Source of the DNA: Akkermansia muciniphila
GTDB taxonomy: Bacteria > Verrucomicrobiota > Verrucomicrobiia > Verrucomicrobiales > V1-33
Reading direction: 5' to 3'
NCBI GenBank assembly: GCA_945861415.1
Contig: CAMAUV010000017.1
Coordinates: forward strand, 1-64,000
DNA length: 64,000 nt
Shown here: positions 26,943 to 37,617 of the stretch, piece after piece
How positions within the stretch are numbered: position 1 is the first letter of the stretch
Layout: every line of letters begins with the position of its first letter
Notes under the pieces: model-generated
What the model saw: only the letters and a program-made list of their open reading frames with translations
Database searches by the model: none
What the model was told of the DNA's origin: nothing
Translations under genes and position numbers: made by a program

Positions 26943-27407
26943 CTAAATAGAGCGGCGGGAAGCTGCGTCCACGGCCTTAAGCAAGGATGCCGCGTGTTGG
27001 CCCCAGTTGATTCCGTAGCTATGAAGCCACATCGCGGAAGCGAGGCCGGGGTGACCTCGGTCATAGGCGTCGAGGCCGTGTGTGAGGTCGCCGTAGATGT
27101 CAGCCGGGTCATCGTGAGCGTCTCCCATAGTTGGTTCATTGATGGCGTCCCAGTTAAACGGATCGAAAACAGAGTAATAGTATTGGAATGGGAAATCGGC
27201 GGCATGGCGAAAAGCCTGTTCCCAGTCTTCGTGAGTCCGGCGGGGCGGCTCTTCCTCATCTGGCTAATGCAGAGGAGGAAGCTCTGCTACGCGGAGCATC
27301 AAAGTAAGCAGTAACCTACGCGCCGAGGACAAATCGTGCACACCGCCCTCAAACCACTGACAATACTCCCGAGTCGCGCCAGCAAATGCTTCAATGGAAG
27401 GTTCCAT
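26943..27407 (-). pseudogene. DUF5063 family gene interrupted by one in-frame TAG
   Basis: One frame runs from ATG 27407 (MEPSIEAFAGATREYCQWFE) to a stop at 26943, but codon 48 is TAG (27264-27266), between AELPPLH and PDEEEPPRRTHEDWEQAF. The text after it is family-like throughout: HAADFPFQYYYSVFDPFNWD, MGDAHDDPADIYGDL and MWLHSYGINWGQHAASLLKA. The 154-codon length is normal for this small family of unknown function. Apart from the amber codon the frame is complete, so the mutation is recent, is a sequencing error, or is read through. It starts one base after the aldehyde dehydrogenase stop, so the two genes were translationally coupled. Confidence 0.8.
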
Positions 27408-27408
27408 T

Positions 27409-28266
27409 TCAGCCTCCCACCGGATGCCATGTGGTCTTGGTCTCGGTGAGGGCGAGCAATTGATATGGCGTGATACCGCCAACCAGGCTCCATTGATGGA
27501 CGCGCTTTAAATTCACGGCGGTCCCGGCTTTGAGAACAGCGGCGGTTTCACCATGACCGGTAGCATCCACGATGGCATCGATGTCATGATGATCGGCGGC
27601 GGTCTGAATGAGTTCGGCGCGCTTGCCAGTGAGGACATTCACCACGCCACTGGGGATATCGCTGGTGGCGATGGCCTCCGCCAACGCGATGACCGGAATG
27701 GGAAAGGCATCTCCGGCCACGAGGATGCACGCATTTCCTGCAGCCAGCGCTGCGCAGATGAGGGCGACGGGGCCGAAGAGCGCGGACCGATCCGGCGCGA
27801 ACAGCACGACGAGCCCTGCCGGCTCCAGAGAGCTGAAATTGAAATACGGGGCGGCCACCGGATTCACGCTGCCAAAGACAGCAGGCAGTTTGTCCGGCCA
27901 TCCGGCGAGGCTGACCGCAAGGTCGATGGCGGCGGCGGTTTCCGCGCGCGCCTCCTCAGTAGTGCAGCCGGTGGCTTCGGCCAGCTCTCCGGCAAAGTTG
28001 GCGGCCCGGCTTTCCAGCATCTCGGCGAGGCGATACAGGATTTGACTGCGCAGGTAGGGTGTGGACGCGGCCCATGCATCGGCACCTTTGCGCGCCGCCG
28101 TCACGGCATCGCGCAGGTCTTTCTTGGATGCCCGGCAATAGTGGGCGAGATGGGCGCCGGTGGCTGGCGCTTTCGCCGTGAGCGTGCGACCGCTTTCCGT
28201 GCGGGGGAATTTTCCGCCGATGAAGAGTTTGAGGGTTTTGGGAACAGTGAGCCGGGTAGCAGACAT
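27409..28266 (-). CDS. Half-length aldehyde dehydrogenase family protein without the catalytic domain
   Basis: From the ATG at 28266 (MSATRLTVPKTLKLFIGGKF) the product has 285 residues, against about 480 for the family. It contains the NAD-binding domain (FPRTESGRTLTAKAPATGA, FNFSSLEPAGLVVLFAPDRS, GPVALICAALAAGNACILVA, GVVNVLTGKRAEL) but no domain with the catalytic cysteine. It ends TETKTTWHPVGG, an ending I associate with the short partner of paired ALDH genes found in Actinobacteria and some other phyla. It may be a structural or regulatory partner of a full-length dehydrogenase encoded elsewhere. An alternative start is at 28317. Confidence 0.72.
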   Translation of the reverse strand: MSATRLTVPKTLKLFIGGKFPRTESGRTLTAKAPATGAHLAHYCRASKKDLRDAVTAARKGADAWAASTPYLRSQILYRLAEMLESRAANFAGELAEATGCTTEEARAETAAAIDLAVSLAGWPDKLPAVFGSVNPVAAPYFNFSSLEPAGLVVLFAPDRSALFGPVALICAALAAGNACILVAGDAFPIPVIALAEAIATSDIPSGVVNVLTGKRAELIQTAADHHDIDAIVDATGHGETAAVLKAGTAVNLKRVHQWSLVGGITPYQLLALTETKTTWHPVGG

Positions 28267-28379
28267 GATGCGGCTTTCCATAACCTGTTCGCTCTGGAGC
28301 CCAAACATTTTTTTCAACTTCTGACGGGAGGCAGCTTGCCTTAGCCGCCATCTGCTCCATGCTGCGGAACATTCACACT

Positions 28380-28961
28380 ATGGAACCCGGAGAACAGCGC
28401 ACAACTCCGCTCAACGTCATCCTAGTCGGCTTTATGGGCTGCGGGAAAACTACGCTCGGATCGCGTCTCGCGGAAAAGCTCGGCTTTACATTCGTGGATA
28501 TGGACGACTGCATCGTCCGCAAAGCCGGAAGGACCATTTCCGACATCTTCGCAGCGGAGGGGGAGGCCGGATTCCGCCGCATTGAAAGCGAAGTGCTGGA
28601 AGAACTGCTTGCGCGAGACCACATGGTCGTTGCTACGGGTGGAGGCGTCGTAACCGTCCCGGAGAACCATCTAAAACTAAAAGCCCTCGGTTTCATCATC
28701 TGGCTGAACCTGCCGGAGAATGCCATCTGGAACCGGGTGTCCCGAAATCGGACCCGCCCCCTGCTTCGAACCGAGAATCCAAAACAAACGGTCCAAGACC
28801 TACTCGAGAAAAGGCTCCCCCTCTATGCTGCGGTGGCGGACCTTGAGGCGGACACCAAAGACCTAACCCCCGACGAGGCCGCCTACGGCATCGCTGAGAG
28901 CGTCCGGCACTTTTTCACCCAAAAAAACGATACGTCACGGATTGCCGGAATCCTGAAATAA
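28380..28961 (+). CDS. aroK: Shikimate kinase
   Basis: From the ATG at 28380 the protein has 193 residues. It phosphorylates shikimate at the 3-OH using ATP in the chorismate pathway. Walker A is LVGFMGCGKTTLGSRLAEKL (first 40 residues), the shikimate-binding Asp is in FVDMDDCIV, the Arg in EGEAGFRRIESEVL, and GGG in VVATGGGVV. The lid and adenine regions RVSRNRTRPLL and LLEKRLPLYAAVADLEADT follow. A start at 28359 is possible. It is divergent from the aldehyde dehydrogenase gene and 79 bp upstream of a proline-rich protein gene. Confidence 0.95.
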   Translation: MEPGEQRTTPLNVILVGFMGCGKTTLGSRLAEKLGFTFVDMDDCIVRKAGRTISDIFAAEGEAGFRRIESEVLEELLARDHMVVATGGGVVTVPENHLKLKALGFIIWLNLPENAIWNRVSRNRTRPLLRTENPKQTVQDLLEKRLPLYAAVADLEADTKDLTPDEAAYGIAESVRHFFTQKNDTSRIAGILK

Positions 28962-28975
28962 AACTGGCAAGGTAG

Positions 28976-29005
28976 TTGACACCTCCAAACGAAACAGCCA
29001 TTAAT
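28976..29005 (+). promoter_or_regulatory. Candidate promoter before the proline-rich protein gene
   Basis: TTGACA at 28976-28981 is a perfect -35 box. A poor -10 match (cattaa or attaat, 28999-29005) lies 17-18 bases downstream. It would start transcription about 30 bp before the ATG at 29041. Confidence 0.35.
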
Positions 29006-29040
29006 CAGGGAAATTCCACTAACCTACCAGAGATTTCCCT

Positions 29041-29727
29041 ATGAGCGAACAGGAAAACCAAAATCCAGCCCAGTCTCCAGAAGCCGCTGACGCCCCGCCT
29101 GCTGCTGCTACACCGCCCCCCCCGCCTGCGGCTCCACGTCCGGTGGCCCCCACCGTGCCCCTAATTTCACCCCCGCGTCCAATCGCTCCCGGCGCCGGGG
29201 CCCCTCCTGCTCCCCGCCCGCCGGGCCCTCCCGCCCCTGTGGGAAGCAAGACCATCCCGCTTTCGCAACCTCCCGCTCGCCCAACCACACCGATGGTTGG
29301 CAAGCAGACCACCAAGATTGCCGGCGCCGCACCCATAACCAAGCCGCTTCCGCGCGCCACCGTCAAGCTCCAGCCCACCGGTTCGCTCACATCTGCAGCT
29401 GCTCCTCTCAGCAGCGTCAATGTGCGCATCGCCGCTCTGGATGATGATGATGATGAAACCAACAACACTCCGCTCACTGTCATGAGCTCGGTAGCGTTGG
29501 TCGCATCCATCGCCGCTCTCTGTGCATTGCTGGCCTGCTTCTACGTCGAGGCGACGCCCGAGAATGACGAGGTTGCCGCACGCCAATGGATGGCTGCTGT
29601 AGATCCGCAACCTTATCAGCTGCCAATGGATTACTCCCCTTTCGATACCAAGAACGAGAACGGGACAATCACTAAGAATTACGACAAAAGCGTGCCTGCT
29701 ATTCCTGAGCGTCCGAAAGCCCCGTAA
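29041..29727 (+). CDS. Proline-rich single-pass membrane protein of unknown function
   Basis: The 228-residue product has a long N-terminal region (1-110) of Pro, Ala and Ser that should lie in the cytoplasm. A more conserved-looking patch SSVNVRIAALDDDDDETNN (about 124-142) comes next, then one membrane segment (SSVALVASIAALCALLACFY, about 149-168) and a 60-residue periplasmic tail ending in IPERPKAP. I do not recognise a named family. Proteins of this layout occur in Verrucomicrobia. The ribosome site is weak. A good terminator lies 150 bp downstream; between, a 18-codon frame (29757-29813) is probably not real. Confidence 0.65.
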   Translation: MSEQENQNPAQSPEAADAPPAAATPPPPPAAPRPVAPTVPLISPPRPIAPGAGAPPAPRPPGPPAPVGSKTIPLSQPPARPTTPMVGKQTTKIAGAAPITKPLPRATVKLQPTGSLTSAAAPLSSVNVRIAALDDDDDETNNTPLTVMSSVALVASIAALCALLACFYVEATPENDEVAARQWMAAVDPQPYQLPMDYSPFDTKNENGTITKNYDKSVPAIPERPKAP

Positions 29728-29876
29728 TCTATCAACCTTATTTCCTTATAATCATCATGGGAGCCGCGATCTTTCTTCTCATCGCCGCCCGCACGGCCGT
29801 AGCAGGAATGTAAGTGATTGCGCTCACGTAATTTTCTCATTGTTTAGCGCGGCTAGTCCGCTGTCGAATTTGACTT

Positions 29877-29916
29877 AAAAAGCGACTGGTCCAGTGAGGG
29901 CCAATCGCTTTTTTTG
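29877..29916. terminator. Intrinsic terminator after the proline-rich protein gene
   Basis: aagcga (29880-29885) pairs with tcgctt (29905-29910), with an inner tgg/cca extension, followed by seven or more Ts. The upstream A run makes it usable from the minus strand too. Confidence 0.8.
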
Positions 29917-29956
29917 TGGGAGTCAGGTGCAAAAGTTGTCGTCCCAGCTGCAACGC

Positions 29957-30500
29957 TCAAGCAGTGAAGCTCCGCGCCTCATCCGTATGGGTAAAAGTGG
30001 CAGCGAGCACTGCCAAACCAGCGTTGCCGTCGTGCGGGGTTTTGCCGAGGCAGTCTAGGTGGCTGGCAATGGTTTCGATGCTGGTATAGACGTAGGGATT
30101 GAAGTGCCCCTTCGGATTGCTATGCCGCAGGTAGTATCCGCCATGAATGATGTGCCAGAAGTGCGGAATGACGCAGGCCTCGCTGAACCAATCGCCGTAT
30201 TCGTTGTAGTCGAAGCCCATGCGTTCGAGGTGCCGGAGGCGTATGCCTCGAACGCCTTTCGCACCGGATGGAAGCGTCAGTAGTGGCAGTTGATGGACAC
30301 GCGCTTTTCCTTCGCCTTGCCCGGCGCGCCGACATTGCTCTGCGTGAAGTCGCCGTGGCAGCCATAGATCCAGCCGTCGGGGCCTCAGATGAAGGAGTTG
30401 AGCGTTTCGTGCGTGTTCTGCCAGCCCCAACCATCGAGCAGAATCTCCGGCGGGCCGTCGGGCTTGCGCGGCGGGGCGAAGTGGAATTTCGCACTCCGTC
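29957..30500 (-). pseudogene. Internal fragment of a PVC-type membrane-bound dehydrogenase (heme-binding family)
   Basis: On the minus strand the text PEILLDGWGWQNTHETLNSF, GPDGWIYGCHGDFTQSNVG, RFHPVRKAFEAYASGTSNAW and FDYNEYGDWFSEACVIPHFW matches the propeller part of the PVC heme-binding 'membrane-bound dehydrogenase-like' proteins. Both Trp positions expected after LNSFI and before RFHPVR are TGA (30385-30387 and 30277-30279). A frameshift lies at 30216-30218, where a run of three Cs (GGG on this strand) is one base short of the expected TGGGGC. N- and C-terminal parts of the 1,000-residue family are missing. It ends at the TGA of about 29957. Non-functional. Confidence 0.72.
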
Positions 30501-30548
30501 TGTTATCATTTTCCTGGCAAATTATTGCGATTGAAGCCAATGGGCTGT

Positions 30549-32359
30549 ATGACTACCTCACGTCTGCCTGAACGAAAAGGCTGGCACGCCCTTTTGCCGG
30601 GCGGCCAGTTAAGGGCGCTGCCGCTGCGGGATCACCTGCGCGGATACACGGGCGAGTCACTCCGGCGCGATACTGCGGCGGGTTTGAATGTAGCGCTACT
30701 GGCCGTGCCGCAGGGAATGGCGTATGCCATGATCGCCGGTCTGCCGCACGAGGCCTCCGGTGTGCTGTGCTCTGCGGTGGCCTCCATCGCCGGGGCCATT
30801 TTTGCCTCCTCGCGCTTCACTATTTTGGGGCCTACCAACGCCACTGCGCTCATGGTTTTCTCCGCCACGGCCGGACTGGTCGGAGTGGTGCCCCCTGCTC
30901 TGCTGCTGCCTATGCTCTGGGGCTCCTCACGGGTCTGCTGCTCATAGCCGGCGCTGGGCTTCGTATGGCAGACATGGTGCAATACATCAGTCGCAGTGTG
31001 GTGGTGGGCTATGTGACCGGAGCGGCGTTGCTAATTTCGGCAGGGCAATTGCGGGAAGTGCTTGGTATCACCGAGGGAGATCGCGGACGGACATTCTTCG
31101 GCATGATCACAGGAACGGTGGCGCAGCTTTCCACCGTGCAGTGGTCGGCAGTGGTGCTCAGCGCGGGAGCCATTCTGGGTTACATCATCTTGCGGAGGAA
31201 GTGGCCGCGTCTCCCCGCGTTCGCTATCGTGCTGGCGACTGCTGCCGTGACATCGGTGCTCATGTCCCGGGCAGGATGGAAGGTCGTCACTCTGCATACG
31301 TTTGAGCCTTCTGATCTTATGCCGTCCCGTCCGGATGCTACGTGGTGGGAAGGAACTGAGGTCCTCGGTGCCCTGTTTGGCCCGGCCATGGCACTGGCCT
31401 TTCTGGCGGCCCTTGAGAATACGGTGATGGGCAAAGCGCTCGCGGGCAGCACCGGGGGAAAAGTGAACCTGAATCAGGATCTTCTGGCCTGTGGTCTGGC
31501 CAATGCCGGATGTGCTTTTGCCGGGGGGATGCCAGCCAGTGGGAGCCTGACCCGCAGTGCTCTCAATCACAGCAGCGGTGCGCGGACGCCGCTCAGCAGT
31601 CTTGTCTGCGGTCTGCTATGTCTTGCTGCAGCCCTGCTGCTGGGTCCTGTCATGCCATTCATTCCGAGGCCTGCGCTGGCGGCCCTTATCATCTGTGTGG
31701 GCGCCAGCCACGTGAATCTGCGGCATCTGCGCATTTGCTGGCGCGCCACCCGCGGCGACGCCACTACGCTGGCCGTCACCATTTTGAGCACCCTGCTCAT
31801 GCCTCTGCATGTCGCCATCTTCCTTGGGGTGGCCACCAGCATCATCCTCTACTTAAGGAAGGCTTCGCGTCCGTCGCTGGTGGAATATGAGTTCAACCCC
31901 GAGGGCACCCTCCGGGAAAAAGCCGCAGATGCCCAGCGGCAGAACCCGTCCTTCAGTATTGTGCATGTGGAAGGCGAGCTTTTCTTCGGAGCCGCCGAAC
32001 TCTTCAGCACCCAGATTCAGCGCACCGCCCGGGATGAAAACCTGCGCGTCATCATTCTCCGGATGAAAAACGCCCTCCACCTCGACGCCACCAGCGTCAT
32101 GGCCATGGAGGAACTCATCAGCTACCTCCGGCAGAGTAGCCGGCATCTCCTCATCAGCGGCCTGAGCAAGGAGTTCTACCGCGTGCTGCGAAAAAGCGGA
32201 ATGGTGGAGGTGGTGGGGCGCGAAAATCTCTTCGTGGGCAGCGCTCTTAACCCCAACCTGTCCACACGGAACGCACTCAAGCGCGCTCAGGTGCTTCTGG
32301 GTACCACGGATGCCGACATTCGCATTTTTTACGATCCCTCACATTCCCCGTCCAACTAA
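30549..32359 (+). pseudogene. SulP/SLC26 anion transporter gene split by a frameshift
   Basis: Frame one, from 30549, gives the N-terminal SulP part: LNVALLAVPQGMAYAMIAGL and SRFTILGPTNATALMVF, stopping after WGSSRVCCS. Frame two continues with GLLTGLLLIAGAGLRMADMV and the rest of the membrane domain (MPASGSLTRSALNHSSGART), then a STAS domain (SIVHVEGELFFGAAELF, ISGLSKEFYRVLRKSG) to 32359. The frames join seamlessly if the G4 tract at 30919-30922 had five Gs, giving a normal protein of about 603 residues. The rest is intact, so either a recent one-base loss, phase variation or a sequencing error. Confidence 0.85.
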
Positions 32360-32450
32360 AAAGGAACGCTGGTAATTTCTGAATCCTGAAGCATAATCTA
32401 TTTGCTCAGTATTAGACGGTGCCCCCGTAGCCCCGTTGTAAGACCATTTA

Positions 32451-34706
32451 TTGACACCCATGACCCGCCTTCGCAGCGCTTTTTTCCTCTGCACCGTCGG
32501 CCTCGCCACTGCGCAGGACAAGATCACCTATCAGGATCAGGTTCGCCCTATTCTGGAGAACCGGTGCATGAACTGTCACAACCCGGATAAGAAGAAGGGC
32601 GGGCTCGACTTGAGCACCTTCGCCGCCACAATGGCTGGCGGCAGCGGAGGAGTGAATCTGGAACCGGGCGATCCCGCCGCGGGTCAGTTCCTCAAAGTGA
32701 TCACTCACCAAGCGGAACCATTCATGCCGCCGAAGAGCGATAAACTGCCGGAAGCCGAAATCGCGGTGATCAGCAAATGGATCGCCGGCGGTCTACTGGA
32801 GACGGCGTCCTCTGCAGCCAAAGTGAAAAAGAAGGCGGATTTCGCCATGAGTGCAGGCGGCGATGCCGGAAAGCCAGCCGGCCCGCCCGCCATGCCGGAG
32901 CACTTGCTCCTTGATCCTGTGAGCACCCCCCCGCGCCCCAATGCCGTCACGGCCATGGCACACAGCCCGTGGGCTCCGCTCGTCGCGATCGGTGCCGCCA
33001 AACAAGTGCTCCTCTATCACAGCCAGTCCGGCGAATTACTGGGCGTGCTGCCCTTCCCCGATGGGGGATTTCCGGAACACGTCACCTTCACGCGCAATGG
33101 TGCCCTCGTGCTGGCCAGCGGTGGCATTGCGGGCCAAAAAGGGCAGGTGGTGGTCTGGGATGTGAAGACCGGCAAGCGGGTCATCTTGCTGGGCGAGGAA
33201 TTTGAGAGTATCCCCAGCGCTGACATTACTCCGGACTACACCCGTATCGCTATCGGCACTCGGGAGAAACGGGTAAAAATTTACGATACAGTCAGCGGTC
33301 AGAAGCTCTTTGAATTGAAAAAGCACACGGACTGGGTGACCAGCGTTGCCTTCAGTCCCGACGGCGTGCTGCTGGCCAGCGGCGACCGGAACGGCGGTGT
33401 CATGATATGGGAAACACCCACGGGGGGGGAATTCTACAATCTACGCGGCCACGAGAAACGCATCGCCACCCTCGCATGGCGCGGTGACAGTAATTTGGTC
33501 GCCTCCGGCAGCGAGGACGGAAACTGGATTTGGTGGGAAATGGTCAACGGTTCGCAGGTAAAGAAGCAGGCCAGCCATGGCGGAGCGCTCGCCCTGCATT
33601 TCGCACCCGACGGGCGCATGGTCAGTGGCGGCCGTGATGGTCACCTGCGCATTTGGGACACTCATGGAGCACAGGTTCGAGATTGGGTTCCCGGCGGCGG
33701 CCTCTTGCTCGCCGCCCGTTTCACGGAAGAGGGCAAAACCGTGCTCACCGGTGCGGAGAACGGCGAAATTAAAATTTGGGATGCCGCGAAGGATGCCGCG
33801 CCGCTCGGCAATCTGATTTACAATCCTCCGTCCATCGACACTCGCATCGATTCCACCAAAATGGAACTCACTGCCAAGCAGGCCGAGCTGGAGAAGACGA
33901 CGGCCATGGCGGGGGAAAGGGAAAAGGCGATGGGTGATGCCAAAGCGATGGTCGAATCGACAAAGAAGGTGATGGCCGATGCCGTCACTGCTGCCGAAAA
34001 CGTGACGAAGGAGGCGGCGGCCATGAAAGCGGAGGCGGTGAAACTCAGTGAGACTAACCCCCAGTTTACTGCCGCTCTAGATCAGTTGAAAAAGCAACTG
34101 GAAGCTCCCGCGTCTCCTGCAGTTCCCGCTACGCAAGGAATGCTCGGCGATATTCAGCAGACACTCAGTGACGCTGCCGAACGCCTCAAAACCGCCGCAG
34201 AACGCCTCAAAACCGCCGCAGAGCGCGAGCAGCAAGCCGCCACGATGAAGGCAAAGACGGATGAGTTGGCGAAATCCATGCTCGGACTGGAAAGGAAAGC
34301 AGGCGAAGCGGAAAAAGCCGTGGCCGATGCCAAAACCCTGTTCGCTGCCGCTGCCGCGGCGCACGCGGCCTCGCAGCGAACCCTCAACTACTGGCAGGCC
34401 GCAAAGTTAAACAAAAACATACTTACCCAGCGTGAAGAACTCTCCGGCCTGATGGAGAAAATCGAAGGGCTGAAAGCCGAAATTCCTGCTGTCGAAGCCG
34501 AGATTAAGTCCCTAACAGAAAAGAAAAGCGGCACCCCACCGCCCTCACCAGAGGAGCTTCCCAAACTGGAAAAGGAACTCGCCCTCGCCATCACGCAGTG
34601 GGAGGAGGCCAAGAAGGAACTGGCCGCCGCAGAGCCTCAACTCCCTGAAAAGGAGAAAGCAGTGGAGGGCGACTGGCAAAAATATCTCGGTTCGTTGCCA
34701 AGGTAA
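32451..34706 (+). CDS. Secreted cytochrome c - WD40 propeller - coiled-coil protein
   Basis: A 751-residue exported protein (signal peptide about 4-21). First domain: planctomycete-type cytochrome c with C39-M-N-C-H43 and a distal Met near 92 (EPFMPPKSDKLPEAE). Second: seven-bladed WD40 propeller (about 155-455), with SVAFSPDGVLLASGDRNGGV and IWDAAKDA as typical strands. Third: an Ala/Glu/Lys-rich coiled coil (about 470-750) with a KTAAERLKTAAER duplication. A perfect 21-base tandem repeat (34179-34199 and 34200-34220) encodes this duplication, and a G8 tract lies at 33422-33429 in the propeller. Its function is unknown; it may act in the outer membrane or periplasmic envelope. Confidence 0.87.
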   Translation: MTPMTRLRSAFFLCTVGLATAQDKITYQDQVRPILENRCMNCHNPDKKKGGLDLSTFAATMAGGSGGVNLEPGDPAAGQFLKVITHQAEPFMPPKSDKLPEAEIAVISKWIAGGLLETASSAAKVKKKADFAMSAGGDAGKPAGPPAMPEHLLLDPVSTPPRPNAVTAMAHSPWAPLVAIGAAKQVLLYHSQSGELLGVLPFPDGGFPEHVTFTRNGALVLASGGIAGQKGQVVVWDVKTGKRVILLGEEFESIPSADITPDYTRIAIGTREKRVKIYDTVSGQKLFELKKHTDWVTSVAFSPDGVLLASGDRNGGVMIWETPTGGEFYNLRGHEKRIATLAWRGDSNLVASGSEDGNWIWWEMVNGSQVKKQASHGGALALHFAPDGRMVSGGRDGHLRIWDTHGAQVRDWVPGGGLLLAARFTEEGKTVLTGAENGEIKIWDAAKDAAPLGNLIYNPPSIDTRIDSTKMELTAKQAELEKTTAMAGEREKAMGDAKAMVESTKKVMADAVTAAENVTKEAAAMKAEAVKLSETNPQFTAALDQLKKQLEAPASPAVPATQGMLGDIQQTLSDAAERLKTAAERLKTAAEREQQAATMKAKTDELAKSMLGLERKAGEAEKAVADAKTLFAAAAAAHAASQRTLNYWQAAKLNKNILTQREELSGLMEKIEGLKAEIPAVEAEIKSLTEKKSGTPPPSPEELPKLEKELALAITQWEEAKKELAAAEPQLPEKEKAVEGDWQKYLGSLPR

Positions 34707-34808
34707 GTCAGGAAAGTTTCTCTGGCGGGCTTTGCATCTCTTTTACGTCCTCTTGCACGGCATCTGCTTACGCTTTCCGATGGATACTGTATTATCCCCA
34801 AAAATGTT

Positions 34809-37508
<2,700 letters not shown>

Positions 37509-37617
37509 ATAACTCCAAGCTCAGGCAGAATTAGTAGCTGCTTGAGACACGGCCTGAAAAACGTCCTCTACACCTCACCACTTGCGCTCGAGCGGGCGGG
37601 CCGCAGTGTGTGGTCTC

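Noticed and set aside
28976-29005. Strong sigma-70 promoter at 28976
   Set aside because: The -35 is perfect but the -10 is poor, so it is listed only as a weak candidate.
29757-29813. Eighteen-codon frame MGAAIFLLIAARTAVAGM after the proline-rich gene
   Set aside because: Too short, no ribosome site and no conserved context; recorded only as a spacer curiosity.
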